A DNA stretch of 64,000 nucleotides, from positions 220,502,899 to 220,566,898 of the forward strand of contig OY986435.1 in the NCBI GenBank assembly GCA_963920525.1, given 5' to 3'. Shown one piece after another: positions 1-12,014 of the stretch. Each line of letters begins with the position of its first letter. Position 1 is the stretch's first letter. Below the pieces are notes generated by a model, which searched no databases, was not told where the DNA came from, and was given only the letters and a program-made list of their open reading frames with translations. Position numbers and translations under genes: made by a program. This stretch comes from Dichetophora obliterata (lineage: Eukaryota > Arthropoda > Insecta > Diptera > Sciomyzidae).

Positions 1-150
1 TTTAGAGTCGGCATTAAAATGACTATTGCTAAAGCCCATTGTGTTGTTTTGTACAGATAGTTTAAGAAAGGTTTTTATTTAAAAAAATTTTTAAATCACA
101 TAAATTGTCATTGAATTTTTTGTTGGAATATTTTGGAATTTTTTTGCAAT

Positions 151-261
151 GCAGGCAATCCCGGGATCCCGAAAACCCCGGGATTTTGGGCCTTGCAATC
201 CCAGGACTGTCGGGATTAAGAAAAATCTGGGATCCCGGGGTCCCGGGATTGGATGCCCTGC
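151..261. repeat. GC-rich inverted-repeat scrap, hAT-terminus-like
   Basis: A GC-rich island in AT-rich sequence. Left edge gcaggcaatcccgggatc and the reverse complement of the right edge (gcagggcatccaatcccggg) form an imperfect inverted repeat filled with cccggg words. Some hAT termini look like this. No clean 8-bp duplication flanks it, so the assignment is weak. Confidence 0.35.
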
Positions 262-874
262 TTTTTACTTAAAAATAAGAAACCATTATCAACTTTTTAA
301 AAATATCGCCACACTTCACTCTTCATTTACGCTTAAAATTTTGTATTTTGTTCTATTTTTTGCAAGTTTGCAGTGTTCGTTCATTCACCATCGCACAATG
401 GTCCCAAAAACTCAAGGAGTTGTCTAATCTGCATTAAAATACTACTGCATAGGTTTTTGGCGTCGCTGATCACGAATCTGAAGTCATAAATTCGAAATTC
501 AAAATGGCGGCTATAAAACTGCTGACTTTTCTACTATAATAACTACTATATGCATTTCAAATTTGGTGCAACAATAAATCTGAGGTCCAAACAATAAAAA
601 AAATATGGAATTATTTGTTTTTTTTTTCGTTTATTTAATATTTATGTTAAAAAACTATTCTTCTTATAGAAGTAAAACATCGGGAGGCAATTTTTTTTTT
701 TTTGGTATGTCTCCCGACAAAGATATTTTCGGGTCTGAATATAACAGGCACCTGTTGAAAACATCGTCATTAGTTGCCAGCCGTGACATCGTCCCAGCAT
801 TATTGTCGTTATTATCATTATTATAGTGAAAACAAATGACTACTCAGATAGCTTCGATAATGCAAATTCTCTTC

Positions 875-1333
875 CAGGGACCGAAAATAACTGTAATTTT
901 ACAATTTTCAGATGAAAAAGGCATAACGAAGAAGTTGCGGAAGGACTTTATTAAATATACCATTATTATTGTAATGGCAGCGCTTTGCGAATATTAAACG
1001 CCTTTTAAATTTTTGGCTGTTACTATAAAAATTTAATTAGTAGCTCAAAATGTGCGCGCTGATGAGACGATAAAAATTGCATAAAACTTTTTTTGGCTTT
1101 CAAGTGGCCTTTAAAAAAATTCAAATTGACTGATATTTTTGACCGAATAAATAAAAGGCACAAAATAACTGTTATTTTTGACCAAAACAATAAAAATCAA
1201 AAGTAACAGTTATTTTTTCCCGAAAAAATAAAAGCCATTAAATAACTAGTATTTTTGTCGGAAAAAATAAAAGTTAAACAATAACTGTTAATATCTGACT
1301 TTTTTGATAAAACCATAACCGGTACGGTCCCTG
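875..1333. mobile_element. Non-autonomous hAT-like MITE with 8-bp target duplication
   Basis: The ends are CAGGGACCG and CGGTCCCTG, a 9-bp terminal inverted repeat. The flanking octamers are ttctcttc (867-874) and ttcttttc (1334-1341), matching 7 of 8, as expected for an aged hAT duplication. The interior carries degenerate repeats of an 'ataactgttattttt' word and no coding potential. hAT assignment follows from the 8-bp duplication and terminal form. Confidence 0.7.
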
Positions 1334-1475
1334 TTCTTTTCATTTTTAAATTTTAATGTTAAAACAAAAATTTTGAAATATTAAACGCATTAAGTATGTT
1401 AAATAACAATACAAATAAATAGAGATAAAAATAAATGGATTTAAAAAAAAAATTTATTTACCAACACCATTTAAG

Positions 1476-3040
1476 TTTTTTTTTTTTTAGACTGAACCAA
1501 CGCTCAGGGGATGCCCCTTATAAATGCGTAAGCATTGTGTTGATTCGGAAGATGGATGGTAGTTAGTTGGAGGGTGGATAGATGGAGTAGTGTCGGTGAA
1601 TATTTGTTTTAAATTTGCACAGCTCAAAACTGCCAGGAAACACACTCGCAGGGAGACTATTCCACAACTTAACCGTGCGACTAAAGAACGAATTATCACG
1701 GTAATGCGATGTTCTATTGGGCATCGACGCAATGGTAAAAGGGTGGGCTTGGACAGCTGCCCGATTGGACCTGGGAAGCACACGAGCTGGTGGCGTCAGG
1801 CCATGTATCTCCCTTGAACACTTCCCATGGTAATACCTATACAGTAGGCTTAGGCAACCAACATTGCGTCGCTGCTCAAGAGAGTTGAGCGAGGATGAAA
1901 TACTTTCATCCCCTATCAAATATATCGCACGACGTTGAATTCGATCCAGAAGCTCCAAATAAGATCTTGAAGCCCCTGCCCAAATGTGCGAATAGTACTC
2001 CATTTTCGGCCTTATATATGAGGTGTAGATCATGCGAAGATCAGCTGAAGTGAAATATTTTTTGCACCGTTTTTGAAAACCTAGGCACTTGCCCGCTTCT
2101 TTCGACACATCGAAAATATGATCATTCCAACGAAGATCAAATCTGATCGATATGCCCAGAACGTCAAGAGCGGCTGATTCCACAAGATCCACACCATTCA
2201 TATTGAGGGGTGCTAAGGGGCAATCCATCCGCTTGTGGGTTAACAGGCAGCACTGAGTCTTGCTTGCATTGAACTCTACTCTATTAGCAAGACCCCACTC
2301 GGAGATTTTTTGTAGATCATTTAGGAGTGTGTCATTCATATTTTGCCTTTTTCTCTCAATCTCCATAGAGCTTGGGCGTTTACTAAATGAATACGAATGA
2401 CAAATGCTGCTGTCGTCCGCAAACGACAGAAGGTCGTTGATAAAAACCAGAAACAAGGTTGGCGATAGAACTGAACCCTGCGGTACTCCTGCGTTAATGG
2501 CGTGCTCCTCGGACGAAATACCGTCAACTACGACTCGAATCGTTCTGTCCTTGAGGAAACACGTGATCCATCGAGCAAAGTTACCACCAAAATCATATGC
2601 AACAAGTTTTGACACGAGCGCTTTATGCCACACTCGGTCGAACGCTTTAGAAATATCAAGAGCAACAACCCTGCTCTCGCCGAAAAAGTGAACGCATTTA
2701 TTCCATTCTTCGGATAGTTCACAACGTTGAAGTTTATTACGCTCACCATACCTTTGGATAGCGTAGAGCATATCGCAATAGGTCGGTAGTTTGCAGGGTT
2801 CGTGGCATCACCCTTTTTAGGCACCGGCTCGACATTTGCCACCTTCCAACAAGATGGAAATACTCCTGTTCTGTAGGAGATGTTGAAAAGGTTGCGCAAA
2901 GGCCGAGCCAGCGAAGAAGCACACATTTTAAGCACAATTGGCGGTATGCCGAATTGAAAATTTCTTAAAAATTCCGAATTCGAGCACATTCGAGCAGCCA
3001 ATTTTTTGTATCTTAGTATAATAAGATATTCCACAAAGGA
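1476..3040 (-). mobile_element. 5'-truncated non-LTR retrotransposon (CR1/jockey group) with poly(A) tail
   Basis: A - strand element whose 3' end is marked by 13 T's on the + strand (1476-1488), i.e. a poly(A) tail. Coding sequence starts abruptly near 3034, so most of ORF2 and all of ORF1 are missing, the usual result of incomplete target-primed reverse transcription. No convincing target-site duplication was found. Confidence 0.8.
1563..3034 (-). pseudogene. Reverse transcriptase fragment of the 1476-3040 element
   Basis: Two overlapping - strand frames together give the reverse transcriptase. One (2528-3034) has the early RT region with 'WKVANVEPVPKKGD' and 'NPANYRPIAI'. The other (1563-2771) has motif A 'ALDISKAFDRVWHKAL', motif B 'GVPQGSVLSPTLF' and the catalytic 'FADDSS', then the thumb and a C-terminal 'RTVKLWNSLPASVFP' stretch typical of CR1/jockey-group ORF2. 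The frame change around 2530-2770 and a short deletion just before FADD make it a pseudogene. Clade placement within the jockey superfamily is uncertain. Confidence 0.8.
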
Positions 3041-3663
3041 ACCAGTACCTATCTAAAGGGGAAAGAAGGGAAAACACTTTAATTTTTTCCATTTTAACCG
3101 AGTAAAATTTTTTTAAAAATGTACATTTTCAATGTATTTTTTAAAAAATGAGTATGAATATTTTTAAAGTTTTACTTTTATTCTGATTAATTAGGTTTCG
3201 ATCTAATACATAATAATATAAAACATGTTAAATTGCTTATACAAATAATACAACAAATGTTCGAACTTGAATTGAAATACGACAATTTTTTTAAACTTTA
3301 AAGACATCTAAAACTAATAAAAAAAATTGACAACGCACTTTTTTATTTATCTATCATAAATAGGTATTTGAAATAAAAATGTTTTTCAAACATCTTTAAA
3401 AATTATGTTTTGGCAGTCTTTTTCATGTTTGGAAACAATGTGCATCGCCGCTTTTTTGTTAGGGTTGCTGGTTAATAAGTTCTCGTTGTCGGCTTTTGAC
3501 ATTTTCCACAGGTGTTACGGTATTTTTCCTTCTAAAAACACCGAAAAAAATACCTGCTTTTACAAAACAAAACTGATCACTCTTAAACACCGATCAGTTT
3601 TGGTCATCACTACTGTGCTCTGAAGAGGCGGACAGTTGTGTGAAAAAATTACCACGACTGTTC
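3041..3663. other. Gene-free AT-rich stretch
   Basis: No coding feature recognised. A small hairpin built on 'aaaactgatcactctt' and 'ccgatcagtttt' lies at about 3568-3602. Confidence 0.5.
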
Positions 3664-3667
3664 TTAA

Positions 3668-4181
3668 CCCATTTCCAGCTGTTGGTGCATTTTTGCACCA
3701 GTAACTTTAAAATTTTCTCCAGGTGAGCGCGAAAGTGATATTACCTGGTACTGTAGGGATTATGTTGGTATGGACCTTTGACAATATATATTATTTTTGG
3801 TTTGAGTCGATTCGGTCGTTTACTTGGATTTTACGCCCACGGCGAGTCGCAATATTTGGAATTTTTTTTTTTTTGATTTTTCAAAATTTCGGAAAAATTT
3901 GAAATCGCAATATCGAATATGGCTTTTCAATAGTAACTATTATAAGTTTTAAATTTTATGTTAAATTAAAATTAGAGCCTGTTTGCTGTTTTAAAATGGG
4001 CAGGTACGGCTGTGAAGGTATGCGGTGCATCCAGTGGTGCAAAAATGCATCAGTCCGCCCAGCCTTTCCCAGTTCAGGTACAAATTTTAAATTTTTCCAG
4101 ATAAAGTTTAGGGTCATATATAGACTCTGGACGAAGTTTCATCGATTTTGGCCTAGGTGTTAAGGAGCCGCCGGAAATGGG
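3668..4181. mobile_element. piggyBac-like MITE, TTAA target duplication
   Basis: The 514-bp element is bounded by TTAA on both sides (3664-3667 and 4182-4185). The ends are CCCATTTCCAGC and, reverse-complemented, CCCATTTCCGGC (11 of 12). TTAA plus CCC-initial ends is the piggyBac signature. Subterminal palindromes around 'ggtgcatttttgcacc' occur near the left end, with a partial inverted copy near 4034. No transposase remains. Confidence 0.7.
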
Positions 4182-4780
4182 TTAAGGAGCAGTCAGACTT
4201 CGATAATATCTGTCAGGCATAATATTTTCTGCTGAGAATTTTTTTTAGTTCAAATCCAAATTTAAAATTAAAATTCATCACAAGTTTTAACCGAAAAGTT
4301 TTTGTTGGGGATGGTAACAGTTGGAACTTGAAATGATTAAGGCAAATAGCTCTCATTTAATCCTTAATGACTGTAAATTCTGCATCCGAATTTTTGGCAA
4401 TTAAAGATCAGTTATTATTGCTAAATTTTAAACCAAAAATTGTAAATGCCAATAAAATAAATGTTCACTACAACTTATGCAAAATAAATTTTTTGTTTTA
4501 TAAATTGGATTTTCTTAATGTGAGATTTTTTGTTATAATCATTATCTTTTGGTTTCTTATCCCACATCCCTATTTTCCTATTGCATTAGTTATTTCACAA
4601 CTGTCAGTGTTTCGCATAATTTACAAGTCAAAATGAGTTTAATGCCAATTTTTTTTTTCAAGGCATCGCGTCATGGCATACATTATTTTTATGTTACAAG
4701 ACAATATTATGCGTTCTTGCCATCAGGATAACGCCAGCTTAATGGTACGTGCATCTGTGCTCTGATGTATTTCTAAGTAT

Positions 4781-4798
4781 GTGTGTGTGTGTGTGTGT
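4781..4798. repeat. (GT)n microsatellite
   Basis: Nine uninterrupted GT units. Confidence 0.9.
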
Positions 4799-5536
4799 CA
4801 AATCCATATATTTATCTACTACTCCTGCTCTTGTTGATGCCGTTCCAAATCGATTTCTTTGTTTCATTTTACACAATTTTATTCAAAGAATTCAGTTGCA
4901 ACCACGTGTTTTTAGTTAAATAAGTTTACGAGAAGAATGTTGCTTACATAGCACACGGCACTCTTTTGGGTTCAGGCTCACAATTGCTACTTTTTACATA
5001 TTTATTTGATATTATTGTCATTACGTAAACATTTCACTGTTAAAAAAATATAAATTTTTGTTGTTTCTTTTCGCCAGTTTTAACATTTTATTATTACTAT
5101 AAAAAGCTCATCATACCATTACCAAGATATAAACCAGTGGTGTTATTCTCATTTGGTTAAAAATCCCGAAAGCATATTTAAACATCTCGATTTGTTCCAC
5201 CATATTCCCCCCAAAAAATCACAAAATCCCGCAAAAAATCCCTATATACTGTGTCTAAAAATAAATTTTATATATTGTTTTATAATCATATTTATATACA
5301 GAGCATGGCCGTAGCCAAGGTAGGTTTTCGGGGTTCAAACCTTTATAATGTTGCGTTTACGTCTAAAAGTCTTTGTTCTGAGATAAACCGTGTAAAAAAA
5401 AAACATTCAAAATTACCATCACTATTGTTTTCTCTACCCTTGACATCGGCAGTTGTTGTGATGGTAGTGATGATAAAAGTAAAGCCAACAAGAATGACAA
5501 ACACATGTATACTGAAAAATCTTTCTAATTCTAATA

Positions 5537-5698
5537 CCTCTTTTCCACACGGCAAGTTTTCTTGCCAGCAAGTCGAAAATACAAAGAAAAGATGAGCACA
5601 GCATTAAAGAAAGAACAGCACAGAAGAAAAACTTGCCAGTACAGACTTGCCTGTATCGCAGACTTGCTGGCAAGAAAACTTTCCGTACGGAAAAGGGG
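5537..5698. mobile_element. 162-bp MITE with long inverted repeats and TA flanks
   Basis: Arms of about 40 bp: the left begins cctcttttccacacggcaag, and the right end reverse-complemented begins cccctttt and continues ccgtacgg. Both arms share 'aagttttcttgccagcaagt'. TA dinucleotides flank both ends (5535-5536 and 5699-5700), consistent with Tc1/mariner-type mobilisation. The overlapping short ORFs on both strands are by-products of the palindrome. Confidence 0.65.
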
Positions 5699-6088
5699 TA
5701 TTTCCGCCTAGAAAGATTTTAAAGCATAGTTCAGCCAACAATTGATTTTAATATTTCCTCGATCGGTTCTGTAAAATTTAAATTTCATTTGATGTTGGCG
5801 CTGGAGTGGGTTGGCTTACTCTAAATATGCAAATGATCTGCTTATGGCTGCATTGCATCACAGCCTCTTCGTAATTTACAGCACAGAACAAGTTTTTTAT
5901 AATTACATTTTTCTGCCCCTTTCATTGTGACTCTTTTATAGTCAAGAGTTTTTACACAATTAGCTTTCGAATTAAAGATATGAGTCTAAACCTGGTTCAA
6001 TTTTTAAAGGAATTTTTAAAGTTACTCATGAGTTATAAAAAGTTAACTTACATTTTTCAGAATTCTGACTCGAGAAAAAGTTTTAAGT

Positions 6089-6316
6089 TGGCCTTTGTAG
6101 TCTAGTGGAGAGTGCAATAGACTATCAACCCAGAGGTCCCTGGTTCGAATCCGGGCTCGGTCATGGTTCTTTTCACTTTCTTTGTTCTTTCCTACATTTA
6201 AGAATTATGGAAAACTAAAAATCCACAACTAAAATTGTGGAAAATGTGGAAAATGTCAAAGACCAAACCTTGTTTGTATAAGGCGCATGCCTTGGTTCTT
6301 TGATCTCTTTAAAAAA
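6089..6316 (+). mobile_element. tRNA-derived SINE with A-tail and 14-bp target duplication
   Basis: The 5' part has RNA polymerase III promoter boxes: an A-box-like 'tagtctagtggagagtg' and the B box 'ggttcgaatcc', arranged as in a tRNA. The acceptor stem does not pair and the anticodon arm is poor, so this is not a working tRNA. A ~150-bp unrelated body follows and ends in poly(A). The duplication aaaaagttttaagt occurs at 6075-6088 and again at 6317-6330, partly merging with the A-tail. This is a complete SINE insertion. Confidence 0.82.
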
Positions 6317-6424
6317 AAAAAGTTTTAAGTCAATCGTCTCAGTAATTTTGTGAATTCTTAGGTTTTAAGATTTATCAAGTTTGTGTTAAAGTTTTTCTGT
6401 CTCCTAAATTTTATTAATTTTAGT

Positions 6425-7200
6425 TAAATGAGATGTCGTTTTCATCTCTTAAATGTCTTACATAACATACCTCCGTTATTCAATGGGCGAGATCCGTTTG
6501 AACGGATGTGCATGCCTTATCATAAAGAGTGATTGCACAGTAACAGAGCACGGATTGTTGGTGGAATTTGCAAAAAAATAAGACATCATTTTTTATATTT
6601 TTGTAATTTATTTCTTTAATTTATTTTTTAATTTGCAAAAAAAAATAGACATAATTTTTTATATTTTTTTTATTTTATTTCCATACAAAAACTTTGAAAA
6701 TTCAAATAATTTCATTTTTATTTTTTTTTTAATTTCTTACAAAATTTTTTCAGAAGGTGTTTATTTTATAATTATTACTATAGCTGTAATCTGCATAAAT
6801 TTAAAACCTTTTCAACGATATCTTGAAAGTGAGGATCGCATTAGAAATAAGGAAGTTATTTTTACTTTAGGTAAAATAAATGAAAAAAAAATTAAAAACA
6901 GCATTATCTTCAATGATATTGCAAAACTTTAAAATTTGTTGATAAAGATTTAAAGAGCCTTTTCCGACCTTTAATATCTGACAGTTTTACATTTTCAATA
7001 GTTTTACAACTGTTCTACCAGCCAATATATTTACGAAAAGCATGATTTTTGGAGGTTTTTGCAAATTGTCTTAGCTGAATGGCGGCTATCGTAACAGCCA
7101 AAATATTTTGTTAATCGTCATAAAATAGACCAAGGTTAAATTTCAGACGAGTTCAAATGGAACTTTTTTTCTAGTGGAATCGAGGCACCTTAATATATTT
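6425..7200. repeat. Dispersed repeat R, copy 1
   Basis: From about 6725 this matches 35885-36660 over several hundred bases. Shared landmarks are 'aggtgtttattttataatta', 'ggatcgcattagaaata' (gcgatcgcattagaaata in copy 2), 'gccaatatatttacgaaaa' and 'aggcacctyaatatat'. Copy 2 lies inside a complete hAT-like element (34731-37184), so this is probably an internal fragment of the same family. The short ORF at 6633-6932 has no recognisable domain. Confidence 0.6.
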
Positions 7201-7490
7201 ACTTACATACATAATATATAAAAAACTTAACTTGAAAATGAAATGAAACAAAAACTTTTGTATTTTAATTTTTTAATCTTGAATAAAAAATGTTTACCAA
7301 ATTTTTAAATGTAATAACGTTTCTTTGTTATTTCGCTGTTCTGTACAACAATCTCTGAATTCAAGCTTACTTACCTAATTGGCGCTACAACCGTATGTCG
7401 GTCTTGGCCTCATTTAAAATTTGCTCCAGCCATTTCTGTCTCTCGCTTGCTGGCGCCAGTTGGGAATTCCAAGCTTTGTCAGGTTGTCCT

Positions 7491-8885
7491 CTACTTGGTA
7501 GTCCTTATTCCAGCGGCCGGTACCCAATCGAATATTTTCTTCACTGAAGCATCATCTTTCATGAGCTGAACATGACCTAGCCAGCGAACCCGCTCGATTT
7601 TAATGCGCTTGACTATGTCGATGTCAGCGTACAGCTCATTCAGTTCATCATTCCACCGTATTCGGTGCTCGCCATTGACGAAGATTGGTCCGTAGATCTT
7701 ACGAAGAATCTTTCTCTCGAATGCTCCTAAAGTCTTTTCATCTAAACTGCTCAGCGTCCAGGTTTGTGATGCGTAAAGTAGGACGGGCATGATGAGCGAT
7801 TTATAGAGCGTGATTTTCGTTCGTCGAGAGAGGGCTCTGCTTCTCAATTGCCTACTGAGCCCAAAGTAACACCTGTTGGCAAGATTTATTCTTCGTTTGA
7901 TCTCACTTGTTGATCAATGATGTCGTTGGTTGAGTTTATGCTGGATCCCAGATAAACGAAGTCCTTCACAATCTCGAAGGAGGTATTGTCAACTGTAACG
8001 TGGGTTCCAAGACGCTGGGACTATTTGTTTGTTGACACCAAGTATTTCGTCTTATCTGCATTCACTACCAGACCCATTCGACTTGACTCTCTTTCTAATC
8101 TGGAAAATGCTTCACTGACTTCGCGCGTATTATGGCCAATGATATCGATGTCATCAGCATACGCAAGCAGCATAACACTCTTGTTGAATGTCGGATGATC
8201 TTTTCCATTATAAGGTTGAAAAAGCCGCATTATAAGGAATCACCTTGTCTGAAACCTCGTTTGGTAACAAAAGGTGGGGAGAGGTCCTTCCCAATTTTAA
8301 CTGCGCTGCTGGTGTTGCTCAGTGTCATCCTGCAAATTCGTATTAGTTTTGCAGGAATACCAAATTCAGACATGGTGGAGTACAGGTGCTTTCTTATTGG
8401 GCTGTCGAAGGCGGCTTTGTAGTCGACAAAAAGATGGTGGGTGTCGACTTGTTTTTCTTGAGTCTTCAAGATTTGTCGTAGCGTGAAAATCTGGTCAATG
8501 GTGGACTTTCCAGGTCTGAAGCCACACTGATAAGGTCCGATCAGTTCATTTACAATGGGCTTCCACATCTTTCACATAAAACGCTCGACTGGACCTTATA
8601 TGCGATATTTAGAAGGCTTATCCCACGGTAATTGGCACAGATAGTGGGATCACCTTTCTTGTGGATTGGGCAGAGCACACTAAGATTCCAATCGTTCGGA
8701 ATGCATTCTTCCGACCATATTCTGCATAGAAGCTCGTGACTGCATTTAAGTAGAGCTTCGCCTCCGTTCTTAAACAGCTCATCAGGTAAGCCATCAGCTC
8801 CCGCGGCTTTGTTATTTTTAAGCCGAGCTATAGCTGTCAGAACTTCATCATAGTCGGGCAGCGGAACCTCAACGCTGTCATTCAA
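7491..8885 (-). pseudogene. Reverse transcriptase domain of the RTE-like element
   Basis: Four - strand frames in order: 8550-8885 (finger region, 'KNNKAAGADGLPDELFK', 'CPIHKKGDP', 'NYRGISLLN'); 8230-8568 ('GFRPGKSTIDQIF', motif A 'FVDYKAAFD', motif B 'GFRQGDSL'); 8021-8230 (catalytic 'AYADDIDII'); and 7491-7847 (C-terminal 'YASQTWTLSSLDEKTL' and 'RVRWLGHVQLM'). This order and these motifs fit RTE-clade ORFs. At least three frameshifts separate the blocks, so it is dead. Confidence 0.87.
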
Positions 8886-9196
8886 AATTGGGGTTTCCTG
8901 GATATCATCTCTATTGGCGGGATTTTTGTCAGCGTCGCCATTTAGAAGCTTAGAGATGTGTTCCCTCCATAACGTCAGTGTACTCTAGACATCTGTCACT
9001 AGATTCCCGTTTTTATCCTTGCAGGAAGAGGCCCCCGTTTTAAAACCATCGGCAAGGCGTCTTATTTTTCGAAAAATTTTCGGGCCTCATTCCTGTCACC
9101 ATACATCTCAATCTTCTCCTGCTCGCGCTTATCTGCCTCTCTTTTTTCCACCTGAAAATACGTCTCTCATCCCTCCTCTTTTCTTGGTATCGCTTC

Positions 9197-10291
9197 TTAG
9201 CAGCGTGCGGTACAACCGACTGCAGTGGCGTCGCGACACTCCTGGTTGTACCACTGGTTTCGGCGAAGGCGGTGGTAACCAATCACCTCTTCAGCAGCCG
9301 CACGCATGGAGTTGGAAATGTGTGTCCCCTGCGCGCATATATCATCGATTGGAGGAGTGCTTTGAAGCAGGAGTGAGAGTCGAGTGGCGAAAGCATCGGC
9401 TGTCTGTTTCGATTGCAGCTTGTCGACGTCTAGCTTTCTCTGTGTAGGGTTGCGTGTATTCTTAGCTGCGCACAGACGTGTACGGATCTTGGCTGCAACA
9501 AGATAGTGATCCGAGTCAATGTTTGCACCACGGATCGTGCGTACATCCAATACACTGAAAGAGTGCCTTCCGTCGATCAAAACGTGATCAATTTGATTTT
9601 TGGTTTTTTGATCAGGGGACAATCCAGGTGGCTTTATGAATATTGAGATGCTTGAATCTAGTGCTACTTACGACCATGTTTCGTGATGCGGCGAAGTCAA
9701 TCAGCCTCATTCCGTTATCGGAGGTGTTGTCGTGGAGGCTGAACTTTCCGACTGTTGGACCAAATATATTTTCCTTGCCTACCTTAGCGTTGAAGTCACC
9801 AAGCACGATTTTTACGTCGTGACGGGGGCAGCGCTCGTAAGCATTTTCAAGGCGCTCGTAGAAAATTTCCTTGATCTCATCGTCCTTGTCTTCTGTCGGA
9901 GCATGCGCACATATTAGGCTTATATTAAAAAATTTAACCATGATGCGGATTATGGCAAGTCGTTCGTTCACAGGTGTGAATCGCAGGACGTGGGGCCGTG
10001 GTCTCTTGCCAACTACAAATCCGCATCCAAACTCGTGCGTCCCCGCATGGCCGCTGTAGTAGATATCACAGGGTGCATGCCGAATGCAACCCTGTCCCTT
10101 CGTATTTCTTGGATAGCAGTGATATCAGCTTTGTATCTTTCCAAGACATGAGTCAGTTGGATAGAGGCACCTTCCCAATGAAGGGTTCGGACATTCGAGG
10201 TGCATATCCGTAAATCATTATCAGTGTTTCGTTTGCGGTAGTCGTCATCAGATTTGGGGATCAGTTTTCTTCTATTCTTATTAGTTTTCAT
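9197..10291 (-). pseudogene. Endonuclease domain of the RTE-like element
   Basis: Three - strand frames (10013-10291, 9612-9971, 9197-9622) read through an exonuclease-endonuclease-phosphatase fold. The N-terminal part has 'LRICTSNVRTLHWEGA' and 'ADITAIQEIR' with the metal-binding Glu. The middle has 'KIVLGDFNAKVG', the Asp/Asn active-site motif. The end has 'NIDSDHYLVAAKI', the SDH motif. This domain makes the target-site nick for integration. The frame changes mean no intact protein is made. In insect genomes such fragments are often mislabelled craniofacial development protein 2-like. Confidence 0.85.
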
Positions 10292-10530
10292 TGAAATGGG
10301 TTTTTACGGGTGGGCTTCAAACCCGACGAACAACCTATTTTAAGCCTAGTGGGGCCCGCCGCTCAGATTAGCCGCCAAACTAACGGTTGTCAGTTTTGAC
10401 GTTGCCCAGGAAACACCACGTGGAGGTTTGAGTCGACTTGAGGCGATTTCACAAGGATTATGCTGGCCTCGCCAGGTTGAGACAGTCAGACATGTTGCCC
10501 TGTAAAGGTTCGCCCCCGGTTCCCCTCTGA

Positions 10531-11764
10531 ACCCTTTTGTACTTTTTTATTGCCGAAAACCTTGATTATGACCATTTGTTATGAACTGATATTATTTAAA
10601 CCGTCTTATTTTTGTGTAATTAAAAAAAATTAATGACCTGGAAAACCTAAATCTATTTAATTTTTGTTTTACGTACTCTATTTTGAATTAAATTTACCTT
10701 TTTTTGAAACAGGTACTGATTTTTCTAAAAAATGCTTTAATTTTTAATTTGTTTGTCTTAATGCTTGCTGCTATTTTTTAGACCGCAGTTGTATCTCACT
10801 TTTCGCCTTGCTCAAGGCTCATCTGTTTTTTTTTTCTTGCACTGAAACTGTCGCAATACAACCGCATGAAAAGAAAACGATTAAGAAATGTTTGGCAGCT
10901 GGACTTATTTCTTAAAAAAACTTATTATAGCTTTAGTTACTTTACATCTTTGAATATACTTATTATTAAAATTTCGAAGGAAAAATACCCCTAAGCAAAG
11001 CTGCAGTACAAATATGATATTTAAAAACTTTTTTCATAAAAATCGGCCCAGTACTTCTGGAATAAAGTGGTAACATTAACTTTGCACTTCAATTTTTTGT
11101 AAAAATATTTTTAATTTTTTTTGTTTGCACAATAAATAAATTGTATCTATACTTTTATGCTTTATATTAATATAGTTAAGAGGATACGCATGCTTGCATT
11201 TATGGTATGTGTTCCGGGAAAACTCTTAAACTATTTGTCAGATTGTCGTGAAACTTTTTTGTTATGTTATACAAAATCTTTTGAAGAACATAGCATTTTT
11301 AATATTTCAGTTTATAAAATTTAGGCTGAACTGTGACGATTTAAGTGATGATGTTAGCAACAATATTATTTTATTTAATTTAGCTAAATTATTAATAAAG
11401 CTGAATAACATTTGGATACAATCGAAAATTTGAAGGAATGGCAATCATTTTCTTAAAAGACTTTTAATCTTTTAAAATTTGTACACTTAAAAAAATTACG
11501 CCGAAAATACATAAATCCCTCTCGCCCTTTCAGGGGTAACAAAAAACCACCAAAAAAGGGTGAAGTCCCGTCAACTTACCTCACTGATATGAATTCAAAA
11601 CGAAAAATTACACACATATGTGCACCAGGCTGGTCCTTATTTGTATGGAGAAAAAAATTTCGTCTGTTTTTCTTGAGCACCCTTTTATTTTGTTCCCTTA
11701 TATAAAAAACGCTTAAAAAAAAGGTTTCAAAGGAATTGGACTTTATTAACATGTGCCGTAGAAA
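10531..11764. other. Gene-free AT-rich stretch
   Basis: Only short chance ORFs. No promoter, RNA gene or transposon terminus recognised. Confidence 0.5.

Positions 11765-12014
<250 letters not shown>

Larger units (their letters stand above)
7366..10530 (-). mobile_element. RTE-like non-LTR retrotransposon, nearly full length but decayed
   Basis: A - strand element encoding an apurinic/apyrimidinic-type endonuclease followed by reverse transcriptase in one degenerate ORF. The 3' end reads into 'ggtaagtaag', a short tandem tail rather than poly(A), as RTE elements often have. The right limit (about 10530) is judged from the change from moderately GC-rich to AT-rich sequence and is approximate. 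No target duplication was resolved. Confidence 0.8.

Noticed and set aside
149..427. 92-codon frame at the window start
   Set aside because: Driven by the GC-rich inverted-repeat scrap; no domain.
1487..1783. Short frames on both strands over the first retrotransposon
   Set aside because: Shadows of the reverse transcriptase frame at 1563-2771.
6089..6165. Functional tRNA gene
   Set aside because: Promoter boxes and the T arm are present, but the acceptor and anticodon stems do not pair and a SINE body with target duplication follows.
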